DNA of 64,000 nt from NCBI GenBank assembly GCA_913060815.1, contig CAJXSZ010000001.1, positions 369,645 to 433,644 of the forward strand, read 5' to 3'. This document shows, in pieces, positions 10,021-19,099 of the stretch. Numbering within the stretch: position 1 is the first letter of the stretch; every line of letters starts with the position of its first letter. This DNA is from an uncultured Sulfitobacter sp. Lineage in GTDB: Bacteria > Pseudomonadota > Alphaproteobacteria > Rhodobacterales > Rhodobacteraceae. The notes under the pieces were generated by a model. It did no database searches. It was not told the origin of the DNA and saw only the letters and a list, made by a program, of their open reading frames with translations. Both the position numbers and the translations under genes were made by a program.

Positions 10021-10130
10021 AGTAAATTCGCAAATACCCGGTTCTAGCAAGCGTTTTCTCTCTACTGGTGAATTTTCAGGCACCAGAAAAAAAAGAGTTG
10101 ATAGAGGTAAAGATTCCTGCGTTGATTGCG

Positions 10131-10144
10131 TGCAAACGTATGCA
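10131..10144. promoter_or_regulatory. Candidate LacI-family operator, copy 2
   Basis: TGCAAACGTATGCA has the same central-CG palindrome form as copy 1. It ends 12 bp before the GTG start of the ATPase gene and overlaps its ribosome-binding site (GCAGGAGG). Bound repressor could block the plus-strand operon directly, and pairing with copy 1 could loop the region and shut both arms. Confidence 0.6.
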
Positions 10145-10156
10145 GGAGGGCACGCC

Positions 10157-11197
10157 GTGGCCGAGGTTCAACTACGCAATATCTCCAAAAGATGGGGCAA
10201 CTTTTTCGGGGTCGCTGATTTTGACCTGACCATTGCGGACCGCGAGTTTCTGGTGCTGCTGGGGCCGTCGGGCTGCGGGAAGACAACGACCATGCGTATG
10301 ATTGCTGGGTTAGAGGATGCGTCGGGCGGAGACATCCTGATCGATGGCAAGCGTATCAATGATCTTGACCCCAAGGACCGCGATGTGGCGATGGTGTTCC
10401 AGAGTTATGCGCTTTATCCCAATATGAATGTCTATGAGAATATCCGCTTTCCGCTGAAAGTACGCGGCATCCCGCAGGGTGAGCACGACGAGCGGGTACG
10501 CCGCGCCTCTGCCATGGTGGAGCTTGACGAATTCCTGCACCGCCGCCCCGCCGAATTGTCAGGCGGACAACGCCAGCGCGTGGCACTTGCCCGTGCCATC
10601 GTGCGTGAGCCGAATGTGTTTTTGATGGATGAGCCGCTGTCCAATCTCGACGCAAAGCTGCGCGTCTCCACCCGTGCGCAGATCAAGAACCTGAGCCATG
10701 AGTTGAAGGTCACCACCATTTACGTGACCCACGACCAGATAGAGGCGATGACACTGGCCGACCGTGTGGTGGTGATGAACGGTGGCGTGGTCCAGCAGGT
10801 GGGCACGCCTACGGAAATTTATGACTGCCCCGCGAACGCCTTTGTCGCCAGCTTCATTGGCAGCCCTGCGATGAACCTGATGGAGGGTAAGCTAGAAAGC
10901 GGCACTTTCACAGCGCCAAACGTGCAGATCAGCGGCCTAAGTGGACCTGACGGGCCATGCACACTCGGCTTTCGCGCCGAGGATGCGAAAGCGGCGGAGG
11001 CAGGCGAGGTGAGTGCGCCGATCTACTCGCTCGAGCTTTTGGGTGATGCCACGATGGTCACAGTCAAATCAGGCGGCGCGTTGGTGTCCGTCAAAGCGCA
11101 TAAAGAATTCCGCGCAGAAATTGGCGCGCCGTTTTCCGCCGCCATCTCCTCCGAGATTTGCCACCTGTTTCACAGCGAGACAGGCGAGCGCCTTTAA
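10157..11197 (+). CDS. ABC transporter ATP-binding protein, CUT1 (UgpC/MalK-like)
   Basis: A 346-residue ATPase that powers the importer whose other subunits are on the opposite strand. Walker A is GPSGCGKTTTMRMIAG (about 37-52), the Q-loop lies in VAMVFQSYALYPNM, the signature is LSGGQRQRVALARA (about 134-147), Walker B is VFLMDEPLSNLDAKLR, and the switch is YVTHDQIEA. The C-terminal 110 residues form the regulatory OB-like domain of MalK types. The ORF track extends to 9962, but the upstream codons read as non-coding. GTG 10157 has GCAGGAGG six bases away and begins the conserved AEVQLRNISKRWG. It is first in the plus-strand operon, 18 bp before the HisD-like gene. Confidence 0.92.
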   Translation: MAEVQLRNISKRWGNFFGVADFDLTIADREFLVLLGPSGCGKTTTMRMIAGLEDASGGDILIDGKRINDLDPKDRDVAMVFQSYALYPNMNVYENIRFPLKVRGIPQGEHDERVRRASAMVELDEFLHRRPAELSGGQRQRVALARAIVREPNVFLMDEPLSNLDAKLRVSTRAQIKNLSHELKVTTIYVTHDQIEAMTLADRVVVMNGGVVQQVGTPTEIYDCPANAFVASFIGSPAMNLMEGKLESGTFTAPNVQISGLSGPDGPCTLGFRAEDAKAAEAGEVSAPIYSLELLGDATMVTVKSGGALVSVKAHKEFRAEIGAPFSAAISSEICHLFHSETGERL

Positions 11198-11215
11198 TCA
11201 TCAAGGTATATTTGA

Positions 11216-12526
11216 ATGACAATCACCCATCTGAAATCAGGAAAACCCGAGTCCGAACGCGCCGAAGATGACGCGGCCGTGCGCAAAACGGTTGAGGCTA
11301 CGCTCGCCGATATCCAAGCTCGCGGCGATGCCGCCGTTCGGGAACTGTCGGCCAAGTTCGACAAATACGAGCCCGAGAGCTTCCTGCTCAATGCCTCCGA
11401 GATTGAAGCGGCCATGCAAAAGGTCTCCACGCGGGATATGGAGGACATCAAATTCGCCCAGACCCAGATCCGCACCTTTGCCGAGGCGCAGCGTGCTTCC
11501 ATGACCGATATCGAGGTCGAGACGATGCCAGGCGTGGTGCTGGGCCACAAGAACATCCCCGTGCAATCCGTGGGCTGCTACGTTCCGGGCGGCAAGTTCC
11601 CTATGGTGGCGTCTGCGCATATGTCCGTCCTAACCGCTACCGTAGCAGGGGTGCCGCGTATTGTGGCCTCCGCGCCGCCCATGAACGGCGCGCCGCATCC
11701 TGCCATTGTGGCGGCGATGCAGTTGGGCGGGGCGCATGAGATCTACGTAATGGGCGGGATGCAGGCCGTGGGCGCTATGGCCATCGGCACCCAGACGATT
11801 GATCCCGTGCACATGCTGGTAGGGCCAGGCAACGCGTTCGTGGCGGAGGCAAAGCGCCAGCTTTATGGCCGCGTCGGCATCGATCTGTTCGCTGGCCCGA
11901 CCGAAACCATGGTGATTGCGGACGAGACGGTTGACGCAGAGCTATGCGCCACCGATTTGCTCGGGCAGGCAGAGCACGGTTACAACTCGCCCGCCTGTCT
12001 CATTACCACAAGCCGCAAACTGGCCGAGGAGACTTTGGCCGAGATCGACCGCCTGCTGGAGATCCTCCCCACGCGGGAGACGGCCTCCATCAGCTGGCGT
12101 GATTACGGTGATGTGATCGTCTGCGACACCCATGACGAGATGCTGCAGGTGGCCAATGATATGGCCTATGAGCATGTGCAGATTATGACGGACCGTGATG
12201 ATTGGTATCTCGAGCAGATGCACAGCTATGGCGCGCTGTTTCTGGGGCCGCGCACCAATGTAGCCAACGGCGACAAAGTGATCGGTACCAACCACACGCT
12301 GCCCACGAAAAAGGCAGGGCGGTACACGGGCGGCCTTTGGGTCGGCAAGTTTCTCAAGACCCACAGCTACCAGCGTATTACCTCAGATGCCGCAGCAGCG
12401 CAGATCGGCGAATATGGTTCGCGCCTTTGCATGCTCGAAGGGTTCGTGGGCCATGCCGAGCAATGCAATGTCCGCGTGCGCCGGTATGGCGGTAAGAACG
12501 TGGCCTACGGGACGGCGGCGGAATGA
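11216..12526 (+). CDS. Histidinol-dehydrogenase-family NAD-dependent alcohol dehydrogenase
   Basis: A 436-residue member of the HisD superfamily, zinc- and NAD-dependent enzymes that oxidise an alcohol to the acid in two steps. Visible are [20 protein letters not shown] (about 118), [22 protein letters not shown] (about 198), [14 protein letters not shown], the metal-site region [16 protein letters not shown] with Gln/His (about 249), and [21 protein letters not shown] near the C-terminus. No other his gene is present and the neighbours are catabolic, so a role in histidine synthesis is unlikely. The closest described catabolic relative known to me is the sulfopropanediol dehydrogenase HpsN, but no sulfonate genes are nearby. 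The 3' end overlaps the next gene by 4 bp. Confidence 0.85.
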   Translation: MTITHLKSGKPESERAEDDAAVRKTVEATLADIQARGDAAVRELSAKFDKYEPESFLLNASEIEAAMQKVSTRDMEDIKFAQTQIRTFAEAQRASMTDIEVETMPGVVLGHKNIPVQSVGCYVPGGKFPMVASAHMSVLTATVAGVPRIVASAPPMNGAPHPAIVAAMQLGGAHEIYVMGGMQAVGAMAIGTQTIDPVHMLVGPGNAFVAEAKRQLYGRVGIDLFAGPTETMVIADETVDAELCATDLLGQAEHGYNSPACLITTSRKLAEETLAEIDRLLEILPTRETASISWRDYGDVIVCDTHDEMLQVANDMAYEHVQIMTDRDDWYLEQMHSYGALFLGPRTNVANGDKVIGTNHTLPTKKAGRYTGGLWVGKFLKTHSYQRITSDAAAAQIGEYGSRLCMLEGFVGHAEQCNVRVRRYGGKNVAYGTAAE

Positions 12527-13548
12527 CCCTTCACGCTGCACTGAAGCCTTTGCAGAAGGCATTGGCGACGGCGACGGCGGAAGACGTGCAAAAAGCGCTC
12601 AAAGTCATCGCGCCCGACGCCGTGATCCACATGTGCCACCCGTTTGGTGATATCGACGCTACAGACGTCTATGACACGCTCTATGCCCCGCTCATGGATG
12701 CAATGCCTGATCTGGAACGGCGCGATATGGTCACCCTGACCAATGTGACGCCTGAGGGGGAGACATGGGTCGGCTGCATGGGCAATTACATGGGCACGAT
12801 GCTGCGCCCGTGGCTGGATATCCCGCCCACGGGGCATCTCACCCACATGCGCTATCACGAGTTCTTCCGCATAGAGGAGGGCCGCGTCACCCAAGCGCAG
12901 ATTATCTGGGACATCCCCGAAGTAATGATGCAGGCCAGCGCATGGCCAATGGCGCCACAGCTGGGCAAATACCTCGCTACGCCTGCGCCTATGACCCAAG
13001 ACGGATTGGTCGCGGAGGGCGATGGCACCGCAACGATGGACCATGTGATCGCCATGCTGACCGATCTGTGCAAATACCCCTCCAACCCCGATCCTGCGGT
13101 GATGCAGCTTGAGACCTACTGGCATCCGCGCAGCAATTGGTACGGGCCTGCAGGCATCGGCACGGGGCGCGGTATCGCGGGGTTCCGCAACTGGCACCAG
13201 ATACCGTTTCTCAAAGCAATGCCTGATCGCAAGCTTGATGCGCTGGGCGATCTGATGTCCCATTGGTTTGCCCAAGGTGACTACGTCTGTGAAACAGGTT
13301 GGCCCAACATGCGCCTCACCGTAAGCGCAGGAGAATGGATGGGGCTGGCCCCTGCGGGACGCGAAATACTGATGCGCAGTCTTGATTTCTGGCGCGTTGA
13401 GGATGGGCTCATCCGCGAGAACTGGGTGCTGGTGGACCTTTTGGACGTCTACCGCCAATTGGGCGTAGATGTTTTCGCCCGCATGCGCGAATTTAACAAG
13501 GCCCGCAATCTGGGGCCAATCACGCTGCCTGAGGGAGAATTTACATGA
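12523..13548 (+). CDS. SnoaL/NTF2-fold protein (paralogue 2)
   Basis: A 341-residue two-lobed SnoaL-like protein related to the products at 5668 and 15325. Shared features include [21 protein letters not shown] near residue 34, [25 protein letters not shown] (about 105), [22 protein letters not shown] in the second half, and the closing [23 protein letters not shown]. The ATG overlaps the hisD-like stop (ATGA) and its own stop overlaps the next start, so it is translated as part of a tightly coupled operon. The conserved His/Asp/Arg residues in both halves suggest an active enzyme or a ligand-binding protein. Its reaction cannot be read from sequence. Confidence 0.8.
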   Translation: MTLHAALKPLQKALATATAEDVQKALKVIAPDAVIHMCHPFGDIDATDVYDTLYAPLMDAMPDLERRDMVTLTNVTPEGETWVGCMGNYMGTMLRPWLDIPPTGHLTHMRYHEFFRIEEGRVTQAQIIWDIPEVMMQASAWPMAPQLGKYLATPAPMTQDGLVAEGDGTATMDHVIAMLTDLCKYPSNPDPAVMQLETYWHPRSNWYGPAGIGTGRGIAGFRNWHQIPFLKAMPDRKLDALGDLMSHWFAQGDYVCETGWPNMRLTVSAGEWMGLAPAGREILMRSLDFWRVEDGLIRENWVLVDLLDVYRQLGVDVFARMREFNKARNLGPITLPEGEFT

Positions 13549-14309
13549 GCTTGCCGCAAACTCCGAGCTTTCGCCTTGAGGGCAAGCGGGCTTTGGTCAC
13601 AGGGGCAAGCTCGGGCATTGGCCTCGCAGCCGCAGTTGCTCTGGGGCAGGCGGGGGCGGATGTGGTTCTGGTCGCGCGCGGGGCGCAGGCGCTGGACGAT
13701 GTCTGGAACCAGATGACGGCGGCGGGCTATACGGCTACGGCCCTGCAACTCGACATTACCGATCTGGCTGCCACGCAGGCCGCAGTGGAGGCACAGGGCC
13801 CGTTCGACGTTCTGGTCAACTCGGCAGGGTTGGCGCGCCATTCTGCGGCTGTGAATACAACGCCCGAAGACTACGATGCCGTCATGGACGTGAACCTGCG
13901 CGCAGCCTATTTCCTGACCCGCACAGTTGCGGCAGGGCTGATCGCTGCAGGCAAAGGCGGCAGCCTCATCAATATATCTTCGCAGATGGGCCATGTCGGC
14001 GGGATCGAGCGCGCAGTGTACTGCGCCAGTAAACACGCGCTCGAGGGGATGACCAAATCCATGGCGATCGAATGGGGCAGCAGGGGCATCCGCGTCAACA
14101 CGCTGTGCCCTACGTTCATCCGCACGCCGCTGGCCGAGCAGACACTCAAAAATCCTGAACGCCGCGCTTGGATCGAGAGCATGATCAAGCTGGGACGCGT
14201 GGGGGAGATCGAGGACATGATGGGCCCCGTGGTCTTTCTGGCCTCTGACGCCTCGGCGCTGATGACGGGCGCGAGTTTGCTCATTGACGGAGGTTGGACA
14301 GCTGACTGA
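13545..14309 (+). CDS. Short-chain dehydrogenase/reductase (SDR)
   Basis: A 254-residue classical SDR, an NAD(P)-dependent oxidoreductase acting on an alcohol/ketone pair. The cofactor motif TGASSGIG is near residues 20-27, NSAG near 97, the catalytic Ser lies in INISSQMG (about 146), and the YxxxK pair is YCASKHALEGM (about 162-166). DGGWTAD closes the protein, as is usual for the family. Coupled by 4 bp to the preceding SnoaL gene and by 1 bp to the LacI gene. Together with the HisD-like and MetE-like enzymes it suggests stepwise oxidation of a polyol or hydroxylated carbon skeleton; this is inference. Confidence 0.9.
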   Translation: MSLPQTPSFRLEGKRALVTGASSGIGLAAAVALGQAGADVVLVARGAQALDDVWNQMTAAGYTATALQLDITDLAATQAAVEAQGPFDVLVNSAGLARHSAAVNTTPEDYDAVMDVNLRAAYFLTRTVAAGLIAAGKGGSLINISSQMGHVGGIERAVYCASKHALEGMTKSMAIEWGSRGIRVNTLCPTFIRTPLAEQTLKNPERRAWIESMIKLGRVGEIEDMMGPVVFLASDASALMTGASLLIDGGWTAD

Positions 14310-15328
14310 TGGCTGAGGGGAAAGTCACATCTTTGCACGTTGCGCGCCGCGCAGGTGTGAGCCAGTCGGCTGTGAGCCGCGTGTTCTCTGGTGCGTCCGC
14401 CTCCGAGCAGACAGTGCGCAAAGTGCGCAAGGCAGCCGAGCATCTGGGCTATCGCCCTAATCCGCTTGCCCGTGCCATGATCACAGGGAAAAGCAAGATC
14501 ATCGGTCTGGTGGTCGCTTATCTCGATAATCAATTCTATCCGCTGGCGCTGGAGCATTTGTCCAATGCGCTGCAGGAGCAAGGGTATCACGTGCTGGTCT
14601 TCATGGCGCCCAACGATGAAGCGGCGGTCGAGAAGGTGGTGCATGACCTGATGGACTATCAGGTGGCGGGGATCATCACAGCCAGTGTCGGCATGACGAA
14701 CGACCTGACGCAGCGCTGTACGGATGCTGGTATTCCTGTGGTGATGTTCAATCGCGGGCAGGACGGTAGCGGCATTTCCTCGGTCACATCCGCCAACGTT
14801 GCGGGCGGTGCGCAGATTGCAGATTTTCTTGTGGCGGGCGGGCATACACGCATCGCACATATCGCAGGGTGGGAAGGCTCTTCCACAGGCCGCGACCGCC
14901 AGCGTGGATTTACAGACCGTTTGGCGCATCACGCTATGGAGTCTGTCGCCATCATTGACGGTCATTTCGACCGCGAGATCGCGGCACAGGCCACACGCGA
15001 CATCATGGCAGGACCACAGCCCGCAGACGCCATATTTGTCGGCAATGACCATATGGCATTTGCGGTCATGGATACGCTGCGCAGCGAATTGGGCCTGTCC
15101 GTTCCTGATGATGTGTCCGTCGTGGGCTATGACGATGTGCCGCTTGCGGCATGGGCCGCGTATGATCTGACAACGCTGCGCCAGCCGCTTGTCCGTATGG
15201 TCGAGGCGACGGTCGACACGCTGCTGGCCAAGATTACAGACGCAGCGCGCCCCGCACAAAAAATCGAAATCGAAGGGCCATTGATCCTGCGCGGATCGGC
15301 GAAAATACCAGAAGGATGGACAGCGTGA
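14309..15328 (+). CDS. LacI-family transcriptional regulator
   Basis: A 339-residue LacI/GalR repressor. The N-terminal helix-turn-helix reads VTSLHVARRAGVSQSAVSRVFSG (about 5-27), followed by a hinge (LGYRPNPLARAM) and a periplasmic-binding-protein-like sensor domain with IGLVVAYLDNQFY and FVGNDHMAFAVMD. Its position inside the catabolic operon means it probably regulates that operon in response to the imported compound. The two central-CG palindromes at 10007 and 10131 are the obvious operators. The ATG overlaps the SDR stop by one base. Confidence 0.92.
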   Translation: MAEGKVTSLHVARRAGVSQSAVSRVFSGASASEQTVRKVRKAAEHLGYRPNPLARAMITGKSKIIGLVVAYLDNQFYPLALEHLSNALQEQGYHVLVFMAPNDEAAVEKVVHDLMDYQVAGIITASVGMTNDLTQRCTDAGIPVVMFNRGQDGSGISSVTSANVAGGAQIADFLVAGGHTRIAHIAGWEGSSTGRDRQRGFTDRLAHHAMESVAIIDGHFDREIAAQATRDIMAGPQPADAIFVGNDHMAFAVMDTLRSELGLSVPDDVSVVGYDDVPLAAWAAYDLTTLRQPLVRMVEATVDTLLAKITDAARPAQKIEIEGPLILRGSAKIPEGWTA

Positions 15329-16314
15329 AGGGTTTCTCAGACAGGTTCGAGGATTTTCCCGATTATATCTTGGGCATTACCAAGGAGATCTGGGAGGACC
15401 GTGGCATTGCCACGCTGCACCACTATTATGCCCCCGATCTTGTCGTCCGCTCCCCTTCATCGGTAGTGGTTGGCAACGAGAACGTCATCGGAGCCACTAT
15501 GGCCACGCTGGCCGAATTTCCTGACCGCACGCTTCTGGGGGAAGATGTGATCTGGTCCGGTACACCCGAGGAGGGCATGCTGTCCTCGCACCGCCTGTTT
15601 TCTACCGCGACGCATCTTGGCGACGGGGTCTACGGTAAGGCCACGGGCAAAAAGCTGGTCTACCGGATCATCGCCGACTGCCATGCGATCAATGACCAGA
15701 TCAACGATGAATGGCTCATCCGCGATCAGGGAGCCATTGTGCGCCAGATGGGATGGGACCCTGCCGACTATGCCCGCAGCCTCATCGAGAGCGAAGGCGG
15801 ACCCGAGAACGCGGTGCAGCCATTCACGCCTGCTATCGACAAACCCGGACCGTACAAGGGGCGCGGCAATCATAACGAGTGGGGCACACGCTATGCCGAT
15901 CTGCTGACGCGGATCATGGGCGCGGATATGGCGGCGATCCCCGCTGTTTATGACCGCGCTTGCCAGCTCGAATTGCCGGGCGGTGTAACCGGCCACGGCT
16001 GGGGTGATGCCGACCGCTTCTGGATGGGCCTGCGCGCAGCCTTTCCTGATGCAAAGTTTGAAATCCATCACGTGATTGGCCGCGATGATCCGACCCTGCC
16101 ACCCCGCGCGGCGGTACGGTGGAGCCTGCATGGCAAGCATTCAGGCTGGGGTGATTTTGGCAAGCCTACGGGCGCCGAGGTCCACATCATGGGCATCAGT
16201 CACGCCGAGTTTGGTGCGATAACAGGCACCGAGCCCAAACTGCGCCGCGAATTTGTAAATATTGACGAAACCGCGATCTGGAAGCAGATCCTTTTGCGCA
16301 CAGGTGCTCTATGA
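15325..16314 (+). CDS. SnoaL/NTF2-fold protein (paralogue 3)
   Basis: A 329-residue two-domain SnoaL-like protein and the third paralogue in the cluster. Features include an early HHYYAPDLVVRSPSSVVVG (about 30-50), EEGMLSSHRLFSTATHLGDG, DEWLIRDQGAIVRQMGWDP (about 130) and a second half with GHGWGDADRFWMGLRAAFPDAKFE and HIMGISHAEF. GTG 15325 is preferred: it overlaps the LacI stop as GTGA, like the other junctions here, and has GAAGGA at proper spacing. The ATG at 15316 has its Shine-Dalgarno too close. It is more diverged than the other two, so it may act on a different intermediate. Confidence 0.75.
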   Translation: MKGFSDRFEDFPDYILGITKEIWEDRGIATLHHYYAPDLVVRSPSSVVVGNENVIGATMATLAEFPDRTLLGEDVIWSGTPEEGMLSSHRLFSTATHLGDGVYGKATGKKLVYRIIADCHAINDQINDEWLIRDQGAIVRQMGWDPADYARSLIESEGGPENAVQPFTPAIDKPGPYKGRGNHNEWGTRYADLLTRIMGADMAAIPAVYDRACQLELPGGVTGHGWGDADRFWMGLRAAFPDAKFEIHHVIGRDDPTLPPRAAVRWSLHGKHSGWGDFGKPTGAEVHIMGISHAEFGAITGTEPKLRREFVNIDETAIWKQILLRTGAL

Positions 16315-17279
16315 CCCCGCAACAGATGAACGAACGCATCGTCCGATACGGCGAATTGCGCCCTTGCAAAACCGCCTTTATCGACGCCCACACGCCTGGC
16401 TCGGACCAGAAAGAGAACTTCACCATCATCGGCGGTGGCGTCTCGGAAAGCCCTGACCAGCACGTGCACATCGCCATCCCGCACGGGTTTAACATCGGGG
16501 CCGCAGGCCAGCCGCCCCATTGCCGCAATTCCCTGCACAATCACCGTACGGCGGAGGTGTTTTTTATCCTCTCGGGTCGCTGGCGCTTTTTCTGGGGGCA
16601 GCATGGGGACGCGGGTGAGGTCATCCTCGAGGAGGGTGACATCTTCAACATCCCGACCAATATGTTCCGTGGCTTCGAGAATGTCGGAACCGACTATGGA
16701 ATGATCATGGCGATCCTCGGCGGGGATGATGCAGGCGGTGGTGTGATCTGGGCGCCCCATGTGATCGAGGATGCGCAAGCGCACGGCCTCGTGCTGGGCG
16801 ACAACGGCAAGCTTTATGACACCAAACAGGGTGATGCGCTGCCAGAAGGCGTCTCTCCGATGCCCGTGCTGACACAGGCCGAACTGGCGACGGTCAACAC
16901 GCCAACCCCTGCGCAAGTGGTCGGCGGCTATGTGCGCCGCTACCTTGATATGCTGGCGCTTGCGACCAGTGGTGATCCCGTGAAAGTCATCGGCGAGACA
17001 GGGCTCATCCGCGACAAGCCCGGATTTGACGTTGATCTCATCACCCGCGATTGCGCGACAGACGCCCCCCACAGCCATGACCGCCCGTCAGTCCTGATGC
17101 CGGTGAAAGGGCATTGGAAAGTGACATGGGACGGCGGCGACACCGTACTCGCCCCTGGTGATACGATGTCGGTGCCCGAGGGGTTGAGCCACGCAGCGGT
17201 TCCGTCGATGACTGGAGAAGCCGCGCTTTACCATGTGGTCGCCACCAATGACGCCGCTGGCCCCACGTGGGAAGGATAA
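16311..17279 (+). CDS. Two-domain cupin protein
   Basis: A 322-residue bicupin with two beta-barrel domains. The N-terminal cupin has the metal-binding pattern PPHCRNSLHNHRTAEVFFIL (His/His/Glu, about 65-85) and motif 2 GDIFNIPTNMFRGFEN (about 110). The C-terminal cupin keeps APHSHDRPSVLMPVKGHW (about 250) and GDTMSVPEGLSHAA (about 292). This resembles metal-dependent dioxygenases or isomerases of the gentisate-dioxygenase type, but the exact reaction is unknown. It overlaps paralogue 3 by 4 bp and precedes the MetE-like gene by 3 bp. Confidence 0.8.
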   Translation: MTPQQMNERIVRYGELRPCKTAFIDAHTPGSDQKENFTIIGGGVSESPDQHVHIAIPHGFNIGAAGQPPHCRNSLHNHRTAEVFFILSGRWRFFWGQHGDAGEVILEEGDIFNIPTNMFRGFENVGTDYGMIMAILGGDDAGGGVIWAPHVIEDAQAHGLVLGDNGKLYDTKQGDALPEGVSPMPVLTQAELATVNTPTPAQVVGGYVRRYLDMLALATSGDPVKVIGETGLIRDKPGFDVDLITRDCATDAPHSHDRPSVLMPVKGHWKVTWDGGDTVLAPGDTMSVPEGLSHAAVPSMTGEAALYHVVATNDAAGPTWEG

Positions 17280-17282
17280 AAG

Positions 17283-18404
17283 ATGACTGTACTAACAACC
17301 CATGTAGGCTCGCTGCCCCGCTCTCAGGAAGTAGTGGATTTCATTTTTGCGCGCGAAAACAACACGCCCTTTGATCAAAGTGCTTTTGACGCGGCGATGA
17401 CATCCGCCGTCTCGGACACGGTGGCCAAACAGGTCGCAGCAGGGGTCGGGATCGTGAGTGACGGCGAGACTTCCAAGATAAGCTATGCCACCTACGTCAA
17501 AGACCGCTACACTGGATTTGATGGTGACAGCCCGCGCAACGCGCCAGCGGACCTCAAGCAATTCCCGGGCTTTCTCAAGCGTCTTGCCGAAGGTGGCGGC
17601 ACGCCCAAATACGCGCGGCCCATGTGTGTAGGTGAAGTCAAATCCAAAGGGCAGGGCGAGCTGGAAAAGGACATCGCAAACCTCAAGGCGGCGATGAGCA
17701 CGCATGGGGCCGAGCGCGGTTTCATGAACGCGGCCTCGCCGGGGGTGATCTCGCTTTTCCTGCAAAACGATTTCTACAAAACCCGTGAAGCCTATCTCAC
17801 TGCTCTCGCCGATGCGATGAAGGCGGAATACGAGACGATTGTCGCCTCTGGTCTAGACCTGCAACTTGATTGCCCCGATCTCGCACTCTCGCGGCATATG
17901 CTTTTCAATGACCTCACAGATGCGGAATTCGTGAAGATCGCCAACAGTCACGTCGAAGCGCTCAACCATGCGCTGTCGGATATTCCGGAAGAGAAGGTCC
18001 GCATCCACATTTGCTGGGGCAACTACGAGGGGCCGCATGTCTGTGACGTGCCCATGGCCACGATGTTTGACACACTTATGTCCGCTAAAGCGCGTTATGT
18101 TCTGTTCGAGACATCCAACCCCCGTCATGGCCATGAATGGACAGTGTTCCGCGACCGCAAGGGAGATATTCCCGATACAAAAGTGCTCGTGCCGGGGGTG
18201 GTCGACACCACCACCAATTTCGTCGAGCATCCCGAACTGGTGGCCCAACGGATTGACCGCTTTACGCCGTTGGTGGGCCACGACCGTGTGATCGCAGGAT
18301 CAGATTGCGGTTTCGGCACCTTTGCGGGCTTTGGCGCGGTCGACCCTGACATTGCCTTTGCCAAGCTCAAAGCGCTTTCGGACGGGGCAGCGCTCGCCTC
18401 ATGA
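17283..18404 (+). CDS. Cobalamin-independent methionine synthase (MetE C-domain) family protein
   Basis: A 373-residue TIM-barrel protein equivalent to the C-terminal catalytic half of MetE; the N-terminal half is absent. It begins TTHVGSLPRSQEVVDF, and the zinc ligands appear intact as HICWGN (His and Cys, about 240) and SDCGFGTF (Cys about 341). Members of this short family transfer an alkyl group to a thiol, for example epoxyalkane:coenzyme M transferase or alternative methionine synthases. In a catabolic operon with dehydrogenases, a thiol-dependent cleavage or demethylation step is more likely than methionine synthesis. That assignment is inference; the fold and metal site are what the sequence shows. 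Confidence 0.8.
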   Translation: MTVLTTHVGSLPRSQEVVDFIFARENNTPFDQSAFDAAMTSAVSDTVAKQVAAGVGIVSDGETSKISYATYVKDRYTGFDGDSPRNAPADLKQFPGFLKRLAEGGGTPKYARPMCVGEVKSKGQGELEKDIANLKAAMSTHGAERGFMNAASPGVISLFLQNDFYKTREAYLTALADAMKAEYETIVASGLDLQLDCPDLALSRHMLFNDLTDAEFVKIANSHVEALNHALSDIPEEKVRIHICWGNYEGPHVCDVPMATMFDTLMSAKARYVLFETSNPRHGHEWTVFRDRKGDIPDTKVLVPGVVDTTTNFVEHPELVAQRIDRFTPLVGHDRVIAGSDCGFGTFAGFGAVDPDIAFAKLKALSDGAALAS

Positions 18405-19099
18405 CACTGCCGCTGATCCTGCTGCCTGGCATGATGTGCGATGCACGCTTGTTTGCGCCGCAAGTTGAGACGTTAGGCGCGCAGCGCGCGGTCAAAGTTG
18501 CGGATATCAGTGGGCTTGAAACGATGCACGATCTGGCGGCCGCCGTGCTTGCGGATGCGCCGCCTGTATTCGCGCTGGGCGGTTTGTCGATGGGCGGGAT
18601 CGTCGCGATGGAGATGGTGCGACAAGCGCCCGAGCGTGTGGCCAAGCTTTGTCTGATGGACACCAATCCGTTGGCGGAAACGGAGCAGGTCGCAGCCCGC
18701 CGCGCACCCCAGATTGAAAAGGCGCAGGCAGGCCAGTTGGACGCCGTGATGCGCGACGAGATGAAGCCGAACTACCTTACCGACGGTCCAAACCGTGCGG
18801 CGATCCTTGATCTATGCATGGAGATGGCCTTGGACCTTGGGGCGGAGGCCTTCGTGCGCCAATCAAAGGCCCTGCGCGCGCGACCGGACCAATCCGAAAC
18901 CCTGCGCGACGTCACTGTGCCAACGCTGATCCTATGTGGGCGCGAGGACAAGCTTTGCCCCGTGTCGCGCCATACCCTAATGCACGCGTTGATGGCGGGG
19001 TCCATGCTTGAGATCATCGAAGGGGCAGGGCATCTGCCCACGCTGGAACAACCTGAGACAACAACGGCGGCACTGGTCCGCTGGCTGGAGAGAGAATGA
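18401..19099 (+). CDS. Alpha/beta-fold hydrolase
   Basis: A 232-residue alpha/beta hydrolase. The nucleophile elbow is GGLSMGGIVAME (Ser near 67), the acid residue sits in LILCGREDKLCP (Asp near 179), and the catalytic His is in IIEGAGHLPTLEQP (about 208). There is no signal peptide, so it acts in the cytosol. Esterase, lactonase or C-C hydrolase activities are all possible; lactone opening would fit downstream of the dehydrogenases. The start and stop both overlap neighbours by 4 bp. Confidence 0.85.
   Translation: MTLPLILLPGMMCDARLFAPQVETLGAQRAVKVADISGLETMHDLAAAVLADAPPVFALGGLSMGGIVAMEMVRQAPERVAKLCLMDTNPLAETEQVAARRAPQIEKAQAGQLDAVMRDEMKPNYLTDGPNRAAILDLCMEMALDLGAEAFVRQSKALRARPDQSETLRDVTVPTLILCGREDKLCPVSRHTLMHALMAGSMLEIIEGAGHLPTLEQPETTTAALVRWLERE

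Noticed and set aside
11216-12526. hisD as a histidine biosynthesis gene
   Set aside because: It is embedded in a catabolic operon with no other his gene, so a catabolic paralogue is more likely.
13907-15259. 450-codon minus-strand ORF
   Set aside because: Antisense to the SDR and LacI genes, with Cys/His-rich shadow composition.
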